Source of the DNA: Metabacillus arenae
GTDB lineage: Bacteria > Bacillota > Bacilli > Bacillales > Bacillaceae
Assembly: GCF_014773385.1 (NCBI RefSeq)
Contig: NZ_JACXAI010000015.1
Location: forward strand, 69,484 to 133,483
Length of the DNA stretch: 64,000 nt
Direction: 5' to 3'
The notes under the pieces are model-generated. The model did no database searches. It saw nothing but the letters and a program-made list of their open reading frames with translations, and was not told where the DNA came from. Below are positions 54,886 to 63,956 of this stretch, one piece after another. The position numbers and the translations under genes are program-made. The stretch's first letter is position 1, and the number at the start of each line of letters is the position of its first letter.

Positions 54886-56139
54886 CTAACAAATTGAATC
54901 AGTTGATTTTGGGTTTTTAAGGCCGAACAATGGTCTGATAAACAAGGCTAAAAATGTTCCCAGCATCGCCATGACCATCCATACCCAACCGTGCAGGCTA
55001 AATGAGGCAATTCCGCCAAAGTAGGCTCCGATGTTACATCCAAAAGCAAGTCTTGCTCCATACCCCATCATAACACCGCCAATTATGGAAGCCGCTGCAA
55101 CTCCTGGTTTAATTTTTTTCGGCTTAAATGTTCCGGCAGCTGCCGCAGAAATAAAGGCACCTAAGATAATTCCAAAGTTCATAACGCTTGTAGAGTCTGC
55201 TAAAACACTTTGACCTAGTGCTGCTCCTTGTTCTCCGCTGAAATAGCCCCATTGGGAAACATCGATTCCAAAAGCCATTAATGCTTTTCCGCCCCATAAC
55301 GCAAATGCAGACGTAATTCCCCAAGGTGTTCCTCTTACTGCTAGAGTAAGAGCGTTCAACAAAGCCAATATAATAGCTGCTGCGAATAACGGCCATGAGC
55401 CTCGGATGATTTTCTTCCACCCGCTTGTGGTTGGAAGAGGCTTCATCATTGGAGGATTTTTCTTTTTCGCAATTTGAACCGTCACATAGTAAATAAGTCC
55501 AAAAAGAATCATTTGCACTATCCATCCCCCAAAGTAGCCTAAACCAGTCGATTCAGCAATAGAGATGGGAGGAAGTGATGGCGTGTCTTCCATCCAGAAT
55601 GTAAAATGATAAGCCCCAATAACAGCGCCCGCAATAAATCCAAGCAGAGTCAATACCATTGAGGAAGTGCCTCCTCCAACGTTATAAAGGGTTCCAGAAG
55701 CACACCCTCCGCCGAGCTGCATCCCTATTCCAAATAGAAAGGAACCAAATATAACGCTGACTCCAACCGGTGATACATAGCCTGCAGGGGGTGTTCCTGT
55801 AAAGCTGAATCCTGTACTAAGAATAATGGCAAATAAAGTTGTCGCGACCGCAAGCATAACCATATGAGCTTGAAGTCCTTGCACATTTCCGACTGACATC
55901 AATCTTCGGAAAGCAGACGTAAACCCAAAACGAGCATGCAAGAGGGTGATCCCTAAAGCCAATCCTATGATAAACAAAAGACCTTGGGTCCAATTTGTGA
56001 ATACTACTATCGATATAAAGAGTATAATGGCACTTAAAACCCCAACAGAAACAAAAGGTTTTTGAATCGGGTTTAAGTTTGCCACGACTGTTGTTGATTT
56101 TTTATCCCAGCTTGTCAAAGCAGTATCAGTTTGTGCCAA
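54886..56139 (-). CDS. YeeE/YedE family (thiosulfate/sulfur) transporter
   Basis: 417-residue, two-repeat membrane protein of the YeeE/YedE family, which includes the thiosulfate importer TsuA. The conserved cysteines lie in LGGGCASGTLYNVGGG near residue 145 and AFGCNIGAYFGGIAS near residue 370. Each repeat has several membrane helices. No TusA-like partner gene is adjacent. TTG at 56139 lies seven bases after GAGGTG; a TTG five codons earlier overlaps the ribosome site. 378 bases without recognised features separate it from the next plus-strand gene. Confidence 0.87.
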   Translation of the reverse strand: MAQTDTALTSWDKKSTTVVANLNPIQKPFVSVGVLSAIILFISIVVFTNWTQGLLFIIGLALGITLLHARFGFTSAFRRLMSVGNVQGLQAHMVMLAVATTLFAIILSTGFSFTGTPPAGYVSPVGVSVIFGSFLFGIGMQLGGGCASGTLYNVGGGTSSMVLTLLGFIAGAVIGAYHFTFWMEDTPSLPPISIAESTGLGYFGGWIVQMILFGLIYYVTVQIAKKKNPPMMKPLPTTSGWKKIIRGSWPLFAAAIILALLNALTLAVRGTPWGITSAFALWGGKALMAFGIDVSQWGYFSGEQGAALGQSVLADSTSVMNFGIILGAFISAAAAGTFKPKKIKPGVAAASIIGGVMMGYGARLAFGCNIGAYFGGIASFSLHGWVWMVMAMLGTFLALFIRPLFGLKNPKSTDSIC

Positions 56140-56532
56140 ATCTAAACACCTCAATTCCTATGAAAATAGTAGGATTATTTTAATCACTATCTTATAACGG
56201 AATAAAGAAAAAGTAAACAAATAAGCCTATTCTCTGCAACAGAAAAACGAGCCCTCGTTAAGCTATTAGTCTTTCATGTTGAGGCTACTAATCCGAACGC
56301 AGGAAAATAATTTAGCAATATGATAACTGTTTTAAAAATATCTTTAATTTAATTTGAATTTTACTGTTTTGTACTTTCTAAGTGAGAACCCGTTAGTAAC
56401 CGTTTGAATTTTTTTTCTCAATTTTTCACATCAAATAGTGAAAGTCACTAGGTTTTTTGCAATCATTTAGCTGCTTATGATACGATTTAGTTGAAGGATT
56501 TCAATACTAAAAAGAGTAAGTTGGTGAAAAAT

Positions 56533-57195
56533 ATGGAACCAAAAAAGAAATTAACAGAACTCTTTTTAAGCGGAAATCTTACTGAATCTTGGAAGAATAT
56601 AATGGAAATTAAAGAAAATGAACGTAAATCAAGTCATGAAATCTATCAGCTTTTAACGGAAACCATGGAATTCGTGAGTGAGATGTGGGAAGAAAATCAA
56701 ATTACTGCTGCAGAAGAACAAATCGCTTCTTATATTTGCAAAAGTATACTTAACAACTATTCTCTTAAATATATACATAATGTTCATATTGCTTCTAATA
56801 AGGCAATGTTTTTGTGCCTTGGTGAGAAGCAAGATATTGGGACTTATATCCTATCAAATATGTTTAAAGAAGGCGGCTGGAGCTCAAGAGTGCTGGAAGT
56901 TGACATGACAATTGACTATATTGTTGGGTACTCATTGGAATGGAGGCCTCATCTTATCTGGCTTTCTATCAGCAATGTATATCATCTTCATAAATTAAAA
57001 AAGTATTCGGAAGAATTGATAAAGCTTCATTCTCCAAAGATTTTAGTAGGTGGAAATCTTGCAAATAATTATGAGCTTGAAAGATATACTGCACCTGGTG
57101 TTATCATTATTCGTAACTTAAAACAAGCCATTGAGTGGATCAATCAGACAGGGACTGAGACGAATGGAATTGCACTTACAAACAGGGAAATATAA
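56533..57195 (+). CDS. Cobalamin-binding-domain-like protein lacking the cobalt-ligand histidine
   Basis: 220-residue soluble protein with a helical N-terminal half (about residues 1-80, with MWEENQITAAEEQIASYICKSIL like the B12-binding-2 cap) and a Rossmann-like half. In the position of the DxHxxG cobalt-binding motif stands E98-K-Q100-D-I-G, so the lower-ligand His is replaced by Gln. PKILVGGNLA near residue 175 matches the second loop. Similar proteins are light or redox sensors with output domains, absent here. It overlaps the next gene by 32 bases. ATG 56533 follows TTGGTGAA. Confidence 0.7.
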   Translation: MEPKKKLTELFLSGNLTESWKNIMEIKENERKSSHEIYQLLTETMEFVSEMWEENQITAAEEQIASYICKSILNNYSLKYIHNVHIASNKAMFLCLGEKQDIGTYILSNMFKEGGWSSRVLEVDMTIDYIVGYSLEWRPHLIWLSISNVYHLHKLKKYSEELIKLHSPKILVGGNLANNYELERYTAPGVIIIRNLKQAIEWINQTGTETNGIALTNREI

Positions 57196-57769
57196 AAATA
57201 TACCATTTCCATATTTTTTGACTGACCGAAAATTAAGGATTATTTCAGCTTCTAAAACTACTTTAACTGAATTCCCAAAAGTGAATAATTTTCTAGATGT
57301 TGTGGGGGCAGGTAGTAAGAAGAAGGCTGTTAAATTTATTCTGCAGACCCCTTCTATTTCAAAAATTGAATTGAATTTGAGAAGTATGAACGTTCCTTCG
57401 GCGATCTATGATGTTTATGTTCAGTATGAAGGAAAGAATTATATTCATATTTTTTGTGTGAATAAGAATTCAGGGATCTTTGCTGTTCAAGAGGCTTTAA
57501 ATAAGATAGAAGCAGAACTACATGAAGACAACGAGAATTTGCGAGAAAAAAATGCACAATTAGAAGATAAATTAAGAGAAGATACCGAAAGTCAGACGCT
57601 GGCCATTCATGAACTACAAGACTCGCTTAATCGTGTTAAAAATTTGATTGAAAAGGTAAACCAAGATTTAACTGATCCAGAAAAAAAGAATGATGTAAAA
57701 GCAGCTCTTGATGAAATAGATCATCTAAATGACCTTATATTTAGAGGATTCGATGTTATCAAGACCTAA
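57164..57769 (+). CDS. PAS-like domain protein with C-terminal coiled coil
   Basis: 201-residue soluble protein. The first 105 residues look like a PAS or similar sensor fold (PFPYFLTDRKLRIISASKTTL ... YDVYVQYEGKNYIHIFCV, given here in two parts of one domain). Residues 115-195 are a long charged coiled coil (EALNKIEAELHEDNENLREK onward). There is no kinase, HTH or STAS output. The start overlaps the B12-like gene, suggesting translation coupling and a common complex (inference). No known family name can be given. Confidence 0.6.
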   Translation: MELHLQTGKYKNIPFPYFLTDRKLRIISASKTTLTEFPKVNNFLDVVGAGSKKKAVKFILQTPSISKIELNLRSMNVPSAIYDVYVQYEGKNYIHIFCVNKNSGIFAVQEALNKIEAELHEDNENLREKNAQLEDKLREDTESQTLAIHELQDSLNRVKNLIEKVNQDLTDPEKKNDVKAALDEIDHLNDLIFRGFDVIKT

Positions 57770-57914
57770 ATTATAAAAAGCCATAAAAAATAAAGAGGAA
57801 AAAACATATAATATATGACCAATATGCCTATTTCCATGACTGTGAACACTACAGCTAGTTAAACGCGTCATGTTTTTCTAGGTGCGAAAGTTGATATTAA
57901 CTAACAAATACTTG

Positions 57915-57953
57915 CGCCCTATTCAGTTGAACATTAACTGAATAGGGCGTTTA
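57915..57953 (+). terminator. Terminator of the B12-like/PAS-like pair
   Basis: CGCCCTATTCAGTT pairs perfectly with AACTGAATAGGGCG around seven bases and is followed by TTTATAAAT. Confidence 0.85.
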
Positions 57954-57976
57954 TAAATAAATTAAACATAGATAGT

Positions 57977-58015
57977 AAAAGCGAACCCTTATATACAAAG
58001 GATTCGCTTTTTTTA
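57977..58015 (+). terminator. Second terminator hairpin
   Basis: AAAAGCGAACCCTT pairs with AAGGATTCGCTTTTTTT with one mismatch. The tandem hairpins insulate the next gene from upstream transcription. Confidence 0.75.
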
Positions 58016-58198
58016 TAGTTATAAGGAACCGTCAATGGTGGTATCCCCTTTAATAAGAAATGGTTTAAACCTTGTATGGTAATTACTCAGAAACCTTATT
58101 GCAAAATGGATAAAATATCCTAACATGGAAATGATGGTTAAAAGTTATTTTTTTTGATTTTGAATAATCGAAAGCTTTTTTATTCTAAGGAGATCATA

Positions 58199-59308
58199 AT
58201 GGAACAAAAAAAAATTAGTTCACTCCAACTTTTTTATGTGATTGTTGGTTTCGAGGTTGGTAATACGGTGATTTTTGCACTGGGAGTAGGTGCAAATCGA
58301 GACGCCTGGTTATCAATTGTTGTAGGTATGCTATGTGGCCTTGTTTTAATGTTTGTTTATACTAAATTATCGGCATATTATCCTGGTGACACATTAATCC
58401 AGATGATCCCGAAAATCATCGGCAAATATCTCGGATTTCCTATAAATTTAATTTATATCTTTTATTTTGTATTTCTCTGCTCATCTGCTTGCCGGAATTT
58501 TGGGGAATTGATTATCGGAACGATTTTAACTAAAACCCCTATTGTTGTCGTTATCGGGAGTTTTATGGTGTTGGTTATTTATTGTTTAAGAGGTGGTGTT
58601 GAGGCATTTGGCCGTATGGGGGAAGTTGTCTTTCCAGTTTATATGTTTGCAATTGTTCTGGTTTGGGTTCTTTTATTAAGTGTTGAACAATTCAATATGA
58701 ATAATCTTACTCCTGTAGGAGGTAATGGTGTAAAACCAATAGTAAAAGAGGCTTTTCCTCATACGATTGTTACATTTGGTGAAACAATTATCATTTTAAT
58801 GTTTTTTCCCTTTCTAAATAATAAACAACATGCCAGAAAGATAGGTATGGCCGTAATTATGTTAGGTGGTATTTTATTAATAGTTAATACAATTATGATT
58901 ATGAGTGTATTAGGTCCGGAAATATACTCGAAAGTAAACTTCCCTCTTCTTTCAGCTACAAGGCAAGTTTCTATTGCAGATTTTCTTGAACGATTTGATG
59001 CATTAATTATTTTATTAATGGTTGCAGGGGTGTTTTTTAAAGTCGGGGGTTGGACATATGGTGCTGCTGTAGGTATTGCTCAAATTTTTAATGTAAAGGA
59101 TCATCGTTCTATTCTGATCTCAATCGGAACCATTATCATTCCATTAGCCATCTTGCATGCATCAAGTGATGTTGAACATTTTTTAGAAGTTGGTAGGAAA
59201 TTTCTTAATATGTATTTCCATATGCTTACGCAAATTATTTTTCCGGTTTTATTGCTCTTCATAGCATTTATTCGTAAAAAGTTTAATCTTGAAAACTCTT
59301 CTGTCTGA
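58199..59308 (+). CDS. GerAB-type spore germination permease
   Basis: 369-residue, about ten-span protein of the endospore germination permease family (GerAB, YndE). Marks: LQLFYVIVGFEVGNTVIFALG in helix 1, CRNFGELIIGTILTKTP near residue 105 and a C-terminal VEHFLEVGRKFLNMYF. GerAB binds germinants such as amino acids in the inner spore membrane together with GerAA and GerAC. Neither partner gene is adjacent. AAGGAGATCAT lies before the ATG at 58199. Confidence 0.88.
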   Translation: MEQKKISSLQLFYVIVGFEVGNTVIFALGVGANRDAWLSIVVGMLCGLVLMFVYTKLSAYYPGDTLIQMIPKIIGKYLGFPINLIYIFYFVFLCSSACRNFGELIIGTILTKTPIVVVIGSFMVLVIYCLRGGVEAFGRMGEVVFPVYMFAIVLVWVLLLSVEQFNMNNLTPVGGNGVKPIVKEAFPHTIVTFGETIIILMFFPFLNNKQHARKIGMAVIMLGGILLIVNTIMIMSVLGPEIYSKVNFPLLSATRQVSIADFLERFDALIILLMVAGVFFKVGGWTYGAAVGIAQIFNVKDHRSILISIGTIIIPLAILHASSDVEHFLEVGRKFLNMYFHMLTQIIFPVLLLFIAFIRKKFNLENSSV

Positions 59309-59381
59309 AGTTCGCTCTTATATTGAAAAGTACTGTAATTAACAGCCCCCGAAAGACATCCTCAAAATAAAAAATGACATA

Positions 59382-59452
59382 AAAGGGAATCAACAAGAGA
59401 GATTCCCTTTGAAAAAAGATCACCGTATATTAGTAAACGGTGATCTTTTTTC
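59382..59452. terminator. Two consecutive hairpins between the GerAB-type gene and ppaC
   Basis: AAAGGGAATC/GATTCCCTTT (59382-59410) is followed by AAAAAAGATCACCGT/ACGGTGATCTTTTTT (59411-59452). The second has A and T runs on both sides and works for both convergent genes. Confidence 0.9.
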
Positions 59453-59494
59453 AAATATCAGAAGTGAGGGATGAAGAAAACCTCACTTTTCCTA

Positions 59495-60424
59495 TTATTT
59501 AGTCAATGCTTCCGTTATAACAGGAACAATTTGTTTTTTACGAGAGACAACGCCTTTAAGAACAGCTGTGTTGTTGACGAGGGAAACATTATAAGCCTTC
59601 TCAACAGCAGATGCTTCTTTTCCAATAGCAAGTGCCACAGAATCGTTTATTAGGATGTCTGTAACCACGAAAACGAAAAGGTCCAGTCCTTTTTCCTTAA
59701 CAGTTTGAGAAATGGCTGTCTCTAAGTCGTTTTGACGTACAAGCACATCTTGTGTATCTACAGTATTCACTTGAGCGATTTCTACTTTATAATCACCCAT
59801 TTGGAATTCTTTTGAATCAAGAGAGATTAATTCTTGAATGGATTTATCACTTAAATCTGCCCCAGCTTTTAGCATCTCTAATCCGTAAGTCTCTGCATCA
59901 ACTCCAGCAATACCTGCTAATTCGCGGGCAGCTGCTACATCCTGTTCCGTGCAAGTTGGAGATTTGAATAAAAGGGAGTCGGATATAATCGCAGATAACA
60001 TAAGTCCGGCAATTTCTTTACGGATTTCAACGCTATTTTCTTTGTACAATTTATTTAAAATGGTAGCAGTACAGCCAACAGGCTCTGCTCGGTAGTATAA
60101 TGGATCACTCGTTTCAAAGTTGGCAATTCGGTGGTGGTCAATAACTTCCAGTATTTGAACCTTGTCAATATCAGTTACACTCTGTTGACGTTCGTTGTGA
60201 TCAACAAGAATAACTGAATTTACTTCGTTTGAGACATTTTCTACTAATCGCGGTGCCTCTACATTAAAGGAATCAAGCGCAAACTGAGTTTCACCATTAA
60301 TTTGGCCTAAACGAACCGGCTCTGCTTCCAATCCTAATTTGGTTTTTAATTCTGCATAGGCAATGGCAGAACAAATCGTATCAGTATCAGGGTTCTTATG
60401 TCCGAATACAAGTATTTTTTCCAT
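59495..60424 (-). CDS. ppaC: Manganese-dependent inorganic pyrophosphatase
   Basis: 309-residue family II pyrophosphatase (DHH-DHHA2) that hydrolyses pyrophosphate in the cytoplasm, the usual length. Metal ligands lie in [10 protein letters not shown] (His 8, Asp 12, Asp 14), LVDHNE near residue 75 and VIDHHRIA near residue 97. SRKKQIVP near the C-terminus binds substrate phosphate. CAAGGAGTAGA precedes the ATG. Single gene. Confidence 0.96.
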   Translation of the reverse strand: MEKILVFGHKNPDTDTICSAIAYAELKTKLGLEAEPVRLGQINGETQFALDSFNVEAPRLVENVSNEVNSVILVDHNERQQSVTDIDKVQILEVIDHHRIANFETSDPLYYRAEPVGCTATILNKLYKENSVEIRKEIAGLMLSAIISDSLLFKSPTCTEQDVAAARELAGIAGVDAETYGLEMLKAGADLSDKSIQELISLDSKEFQMGDYKVEIAQVNTVDTQDVLVRQNDLETAISQTVKEKGLDLFVFVVTDILINDSVALAIGKEASAVEKAYNVSLVNNTAVLKGVVSRKKQIVPVITEALTK

Positions 60425-60503
60425 GACTCTACTCCTTGATCAATAGTTTGATTTAATAATATAAATTCCTAATGATCATTTTAACATGAATCTTTTCGAT
60501 ACG

Positions 60504-60534
60504 GTACCAGGTACTTTAAGTACATGGTACCGAC
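60504..60534. repeat. GGTACC inverted repeat in the ppaC promoter region
   Basis: CGGTACCAGGTACTT is followed by AAGTACATGGTACCG, a nearly perfect 15-bp dyad without loop. A GGTGCCAGGCACC-type dyad lies at 54852-54864. Such GGTxCCxGGxACC repeats recur in Bacillus genomes. It may end the dioxygenase transcript or act as an operator for ppaC. Confidence 0.5.
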
Positions 60535-60542
60535 TTGCCGAC

Positions 60543-61508
60543 TTATATTTCAAGGGGACGAAGATTTTGTTCAATTTCTCTTCTTTGCGGTTCTAAAAAT
60601 GGAGGAAGTGAAAGGTTTTCTCCTAAGCTTTCAACTGGTTCGTCAGAGGTAAATCCTGGTGTATCGGTAGATAGTTCAAACAAGATTCCGTTTGGCTCTC
60701 TAAAGTAAAGAGCTTTGAAGTAGAACCGGTCAACCTTACCGGAATTCGGCACTCTGTATTCCTTTAGACGGTCAGCCCAGTTGTTGTATTCCTCTTCATT
60801 TGGCACACGGAAAGCGACATGATGCACACCGCCTCGTCCAATTCGTTCCTTCAGCAAATCTGGACGGATTTCAATATGAACTTCTGCACCTGCTCCGCCT
60901 TGACCTGTTGCATAAACTTGTATATCAGGAAAGTCACCTGATAAGGATGGATATGAACCAACATGACGGAAGCCCATTAAATTTGTTAATACTTGAACGG
61001 TCGGTCCAGAATCAGCAACAGTTAAGTGTGCAGGGCCCAATCCAACAATAGCATGTTCTGCTGGGATATCTGTTGGTTCCCAAGGTATACCTGGAGCAAT
61101 CCCTTTTTCCCCGTTATCTGCAACTAAAATGAGATGAGTTCCTTCTTTATCTTGAAAAGCTAATGTGTCACGGCCGGCACGCTTGGTCATTTCCTCATGC
61201 ACGATTTCTAATTGTTCAAATCTGTTTTTCCAAAAAATAAGAGATTCCGTTGTTTTGACTCTTAATGAGGTGGCAGATATGCTTGAAACTCCACGATATG
61301 TCTGGCCAAGTCCTGGTATATCAAAGAAAGTTAGCTCAGTACCTGGATTTCCTTTTGCATCGCCGTAGAAAAGGTGATAAGACTGGGTATTATCTTGATT
61401 GACTGTTTTCTTTATTAACCGCATACCAAGAACTTTTGTATAAAAATGGTAATTATTTTCAGCTTTACCTGTTAATATGGATACATGATGAAGACCTAAT
61501 AATTCCAT
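60543..61508 (-). CDS. Ring-cleaving dioxygenase, MhqO/MhqA-like
   Basis: 321-residue protein with two VOC modules, similar to the B. subtilis MhqO/MhqA/MhqE quinone-detoxification dioxygenases. Marks: LGLHHVSILTGKAENN at the start, GVHHVAFRVPNEEEY near residue 220, EPNGILFELSTDTPGF near residue 270 and the C-terminal PPFLEPQRREIE. Metal ligands are the two HH motifs and Glu. ATG at 61508 lies eight bases after AGGAGG; an ATG two codons earlier is too close. Confidence 0.88.
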   Translation of the reverse strand: MELLGLHHVSILTGKAENNYHFYTKVLGMRLIKKTVNQDNTQSYHLFYGDAKGNPGTELTFFDIPGLGQTYRGVSSISATSLRVKTTESLIFWKNRFEQLEIVHEEMTKRAGRDTLAFQDKEGTHLILVADNGEKGIAPGIPWEPTDIPAEHAIVGLGPAHLTVADSGPTVQVLTNLMGFRHVGSYPSLSGDFPDIQVYATGQGGAGAEVHIEIRPDLLKERIGRGGVHHVAFRVPNEEEYNNWADRLKEYRVPNSGKVDRFYFKALYFREPNGILFELSTDTPGFTSDEPVESLGENLSLPPFLEPQRREIEQNLRPLEI

Positions 61509-61762
61509 TAGCATTTCCTCCTTTTAGGGAAATATCTTCAATTCATTTATTTTTAATTCGAGATAATTGTATCATATTTTTTAAAAGAAGGAAAGAGTTA
61601 CTAACTTCTGGAATATATATAAACAAATTTACGAATTACAAGAGATCCCCCATTCTTTTGTGATTTACAGTAAAAGGAGCTAATCAATAATGAACATTCG
61701 TCCAATTTAAATTCCACATTTAAATTCTATTTAATCAAAAGAATTTACAATGGGGGATTTCT

Positions 61763-62986
61763 TTGAAATTTAATAAAAACGTTAACCTTTTGCTTAGCGG
61801 TCAAACACTCGCCAACATTGGTGATATTTTATATATTGTCAGTGTGATCAGTAGTATATATAAGCATACTGGCTCAGCAGCTATGTCATCTATAGTCCCA
61901 TTTACGATTACTACATCTATGTTTATTTCAAGCCTTCTCACACCAATGCTGATCGGAAGAATGGATTTAAAGTGTTTGTTAGTGGGTAGTCAAATAGGGA
62001 AAACAATGATGTTAGCCATTCTCGCCTTTTTCTTGATTAGCTTGCTGAATGAGCAGACGGTGTTCATTATTTTTCCTATTATATCAGTCATCGCTCTTCT
62101 GGATGGCTGTGCAAATCCAATTCGATATTCGATTCTTCCTTATTACGTGAAAAAAGAAGATCTATTGCAGGCAAACGGAGTAATAGAAGCTGTCACCCAG
62201 ACGGTTCAAATGGGAATGTGGTTTGCCGGCAGTTTACTGTTGATCAGTATTGGTGAGGAGAAATTAGTCTGGATTGTCTTTGGTTTATTTAGCATATCAA
62301 GTTATTTATTAGCACGGCTTTCACAGGTTGAGCAAGTTCCAACCACTAACAGCATGAATTGGCATCAAATTAGCGAGGGATGGAAAACATTAAGCAGAAT
62401 GCTGGTATTAAAAGCGATGACATGGATTGATATTTTTGATACCCTTGCCAGCTCAGTCTGGATTGCTGCGATTTTATACGTGTATGTTGAGGAAGTCCTG
62501 CAGCAATCTGAACAATGGTGGGGATATTTAAATGGTTCATTTTTTGCAGGGTTAATAGCAGGAAGCATCTTTTGTGTCAGAAACAGTACATTTGTAGAAA
62601 AGCATGTACGGTTGTTCATTGTTTTAGGTTCAATCGGGAGTTTTGCAGCTACATTTCTTTTTAGCCTAACAAATATTCCGCTTCTCATTCTAGGCTTGTC
62701 AGCAAGCATGGGTTTATTTGGACAATTTAAAAATATCCCGCAGAACACCATTATTCAACTTTCTGTGTCTAAAGAGACTTTACCGAAAGTATATTCTGCT
62801 TTTGGAGCAATTGAAACAGGCATTTTTGGAGTAAGCTCGCTGTTGATGGGGATACTTGCCGAGTATGCCGGTGTAAGAAGTGCGTTTTTACTTTCCGCTT
62901 TCTTGCTTGCGGTCGTTTGTATCATTGTTGTGAAGAACCAGCATAAATTTGTGTTGGGTGATATGAAAAAAGGAGAAGAGGGCTGA
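61763..62986 (+). CDS. MFS transporter (MFS_3/efflux-like)
   Basis: 407-residue, 12-span major facilitator of the MDR-like group typified by LLLSGQTLANIGDILYIVSV at the N-terminus, DGCANPIRYSILPYYVKKEDLLQANG near residue 115 (given as one motif by its first residues DGCANPIRYS) and GQFKNIPQNTIIQLSV near residue 315. Substrate is unknown. TTG at 61763 follows TGGGGGA. A dispersed hairpin element follows the stop. Confidence 0.82.
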   Translation: MKFNKNVNLLLSGQTLANIGDILYIVSVISSIYKHTGSAAMSSIVPFTITTSMFISSLLTPMLIGRMDLKCLLVGSQIGKTMMLAILAFFLISLLNEQTVFIIFPIISVIALLDGCANPIRYSILPYYVKKEDLLQANGVIEAVTQTVQMGMWFAGSLLLISIGEEKLVWIVFGLFSISSYLLARLSQVEQVPTTNSMNWHQISEGWKTLSRMLVLKAMTWIDIFDTLASSVWIAAILYVYVEEVLQQSEQWWGYLNGSFFAGLIAGSIFCVRNSTFVEKHVRLFIVLGSIGSFAATFLFSLTNIPLLILGLSASMGLFGQFKNIPQNTIIQLSVSKETLPKVYSAFGAIETGIFGVSSLLMGILAEYAGVRSAFLLSAFLLAVVCIIVVKNQHKFVLGDMKKGEEG

Positions 62987-63005
62987 TGTTCAGCCCTTTA
63001 AATGT

Positions 63006-63159
63006 TAATTTAAGTATTAACGCGAAAAAAATGTTACCATCATCCAGCACCTAGCCCGCCTGTGATCACAAGCCGATCTTCAAAGAATGGAAGATGCGAT
63101 TTTCTGTGAAGAAAGACTTGTGCTCCGCTGAAGGACTAGCACCCCTGAGCTTTTCGTTC
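63006..63159. repeat. Full copy of the GTCCAGCTCC dispersed hairpin element (variant)
   Basis: Leader TAATTTAAGTATTAACGCG, then ATCCAGCACCTAGCCCGCC, a central TCTTCAAAGAATGGAAGA stem, and GCTGAAGGACTAGCACCCCT...CTTTTCGTT. It lies between the MFS gene and the convergent LysE gene. Confidence 0.7.
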
Positions 63160-63197
63160 CAGCTTTCAAAGATATTTGAACAAAATTGAAACAAGCT

Positions 63198-63827
63198 CTA
63201 ACGGTGCCTCTCCATAGCCAGTTTAATTCCAAAACCAATTAAAACAAATCCAGTGATTCCTTGAATCATCTTTTGAGTGGATGATTTTTTCATAAAGGCA
63301 CTAATTTGATGGATAAGAAATAAGTAAAGAAAAAACCATAATGCTGTTAAAACTGTATAAATTAGTCCCATTAATAGAAAAGGCCCGAAAGGATCACTTT
63401 GCTGGTTAACGAATTGAGGTAAAAACGTAAGGAAAAAGACAGCAACTTTTGGATTAAGTAAATTTGTTAAAAACCCTTGTCTGAAGTAAGAAACATTCGT
63501 CCCGTTCTGATTTTCAGAAATTTCAGAGGCTGGTTCTGGTTCCTTCCCCTTAATTGACCAAAGTGCCCTGCAGCCAAGGTAAACTAGATAAATTGCACCT
63601 ACATATTTAATGATGGAAAATAAAAAAGCGGATTTTACGATAATAGCAGAAAGACCAACAACGGCTGCTAATGTGTGGATACAAATAGCACAACAGGTCC
63701 CAATAACCGTCTTCAAACCGCCCATTTTTCCTGCAGTAAGAACATTCTTTGTGGCGATCGCTGTATCAGGACCAGGCAGAATAATTAAGCAAATCGACAT
63801 AAATATAAAAAGATAGAGCTGTTCCAT
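63198..63827 (-). CDS. LysE family translocator (amino acid exporter)
   Basis: 209-residue, six-span exporter of the LysE/RhtB family. Hallmarks: LPGPDTAIATKNVLTAGKMGG near the N-terminus (given by PGPDT and GG), the internal YLVYLGCRALW and LTNLLNPKVAVFFLTFLPQF near residue 125. Such proteins export amino acids such as homoserine, threonine or lysine analogues. The substrate cannot be assigned. GGAATGGGGA lies before the ATG. Confidence 0.88.
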   Translation of the reverse strand: MEQLYLFIFMSICLIILPGPDTAIATKNVLTAGKMGGLKTVIGTCCAICIHTLAAVVGLSAIIVKSAFLFSIIKYVGAIYLVYLGCRALWSIKGKEPEPASEISENQNGTNVSYFRQGFLTNLLNPKVAVFFLTFLPQFVNQQSDPFGPFLLMGLIYTVLTALWFFLYLFLIHQISAFMKKSSTQKMIQGITGFVLIGFGIKLAMERHR

Positions 63828-63956
63828 AAATCCCCATTCCTTTCCGTTTCATCTTTTGAGTGAAGGAGTCTTAATTTCATTTCCTCTTTCAAAAATTGTA
63901 GAGAATTACAAATTATTATATGATTATTTTGACAGTATTCATAGGGGGAAGTTGAA

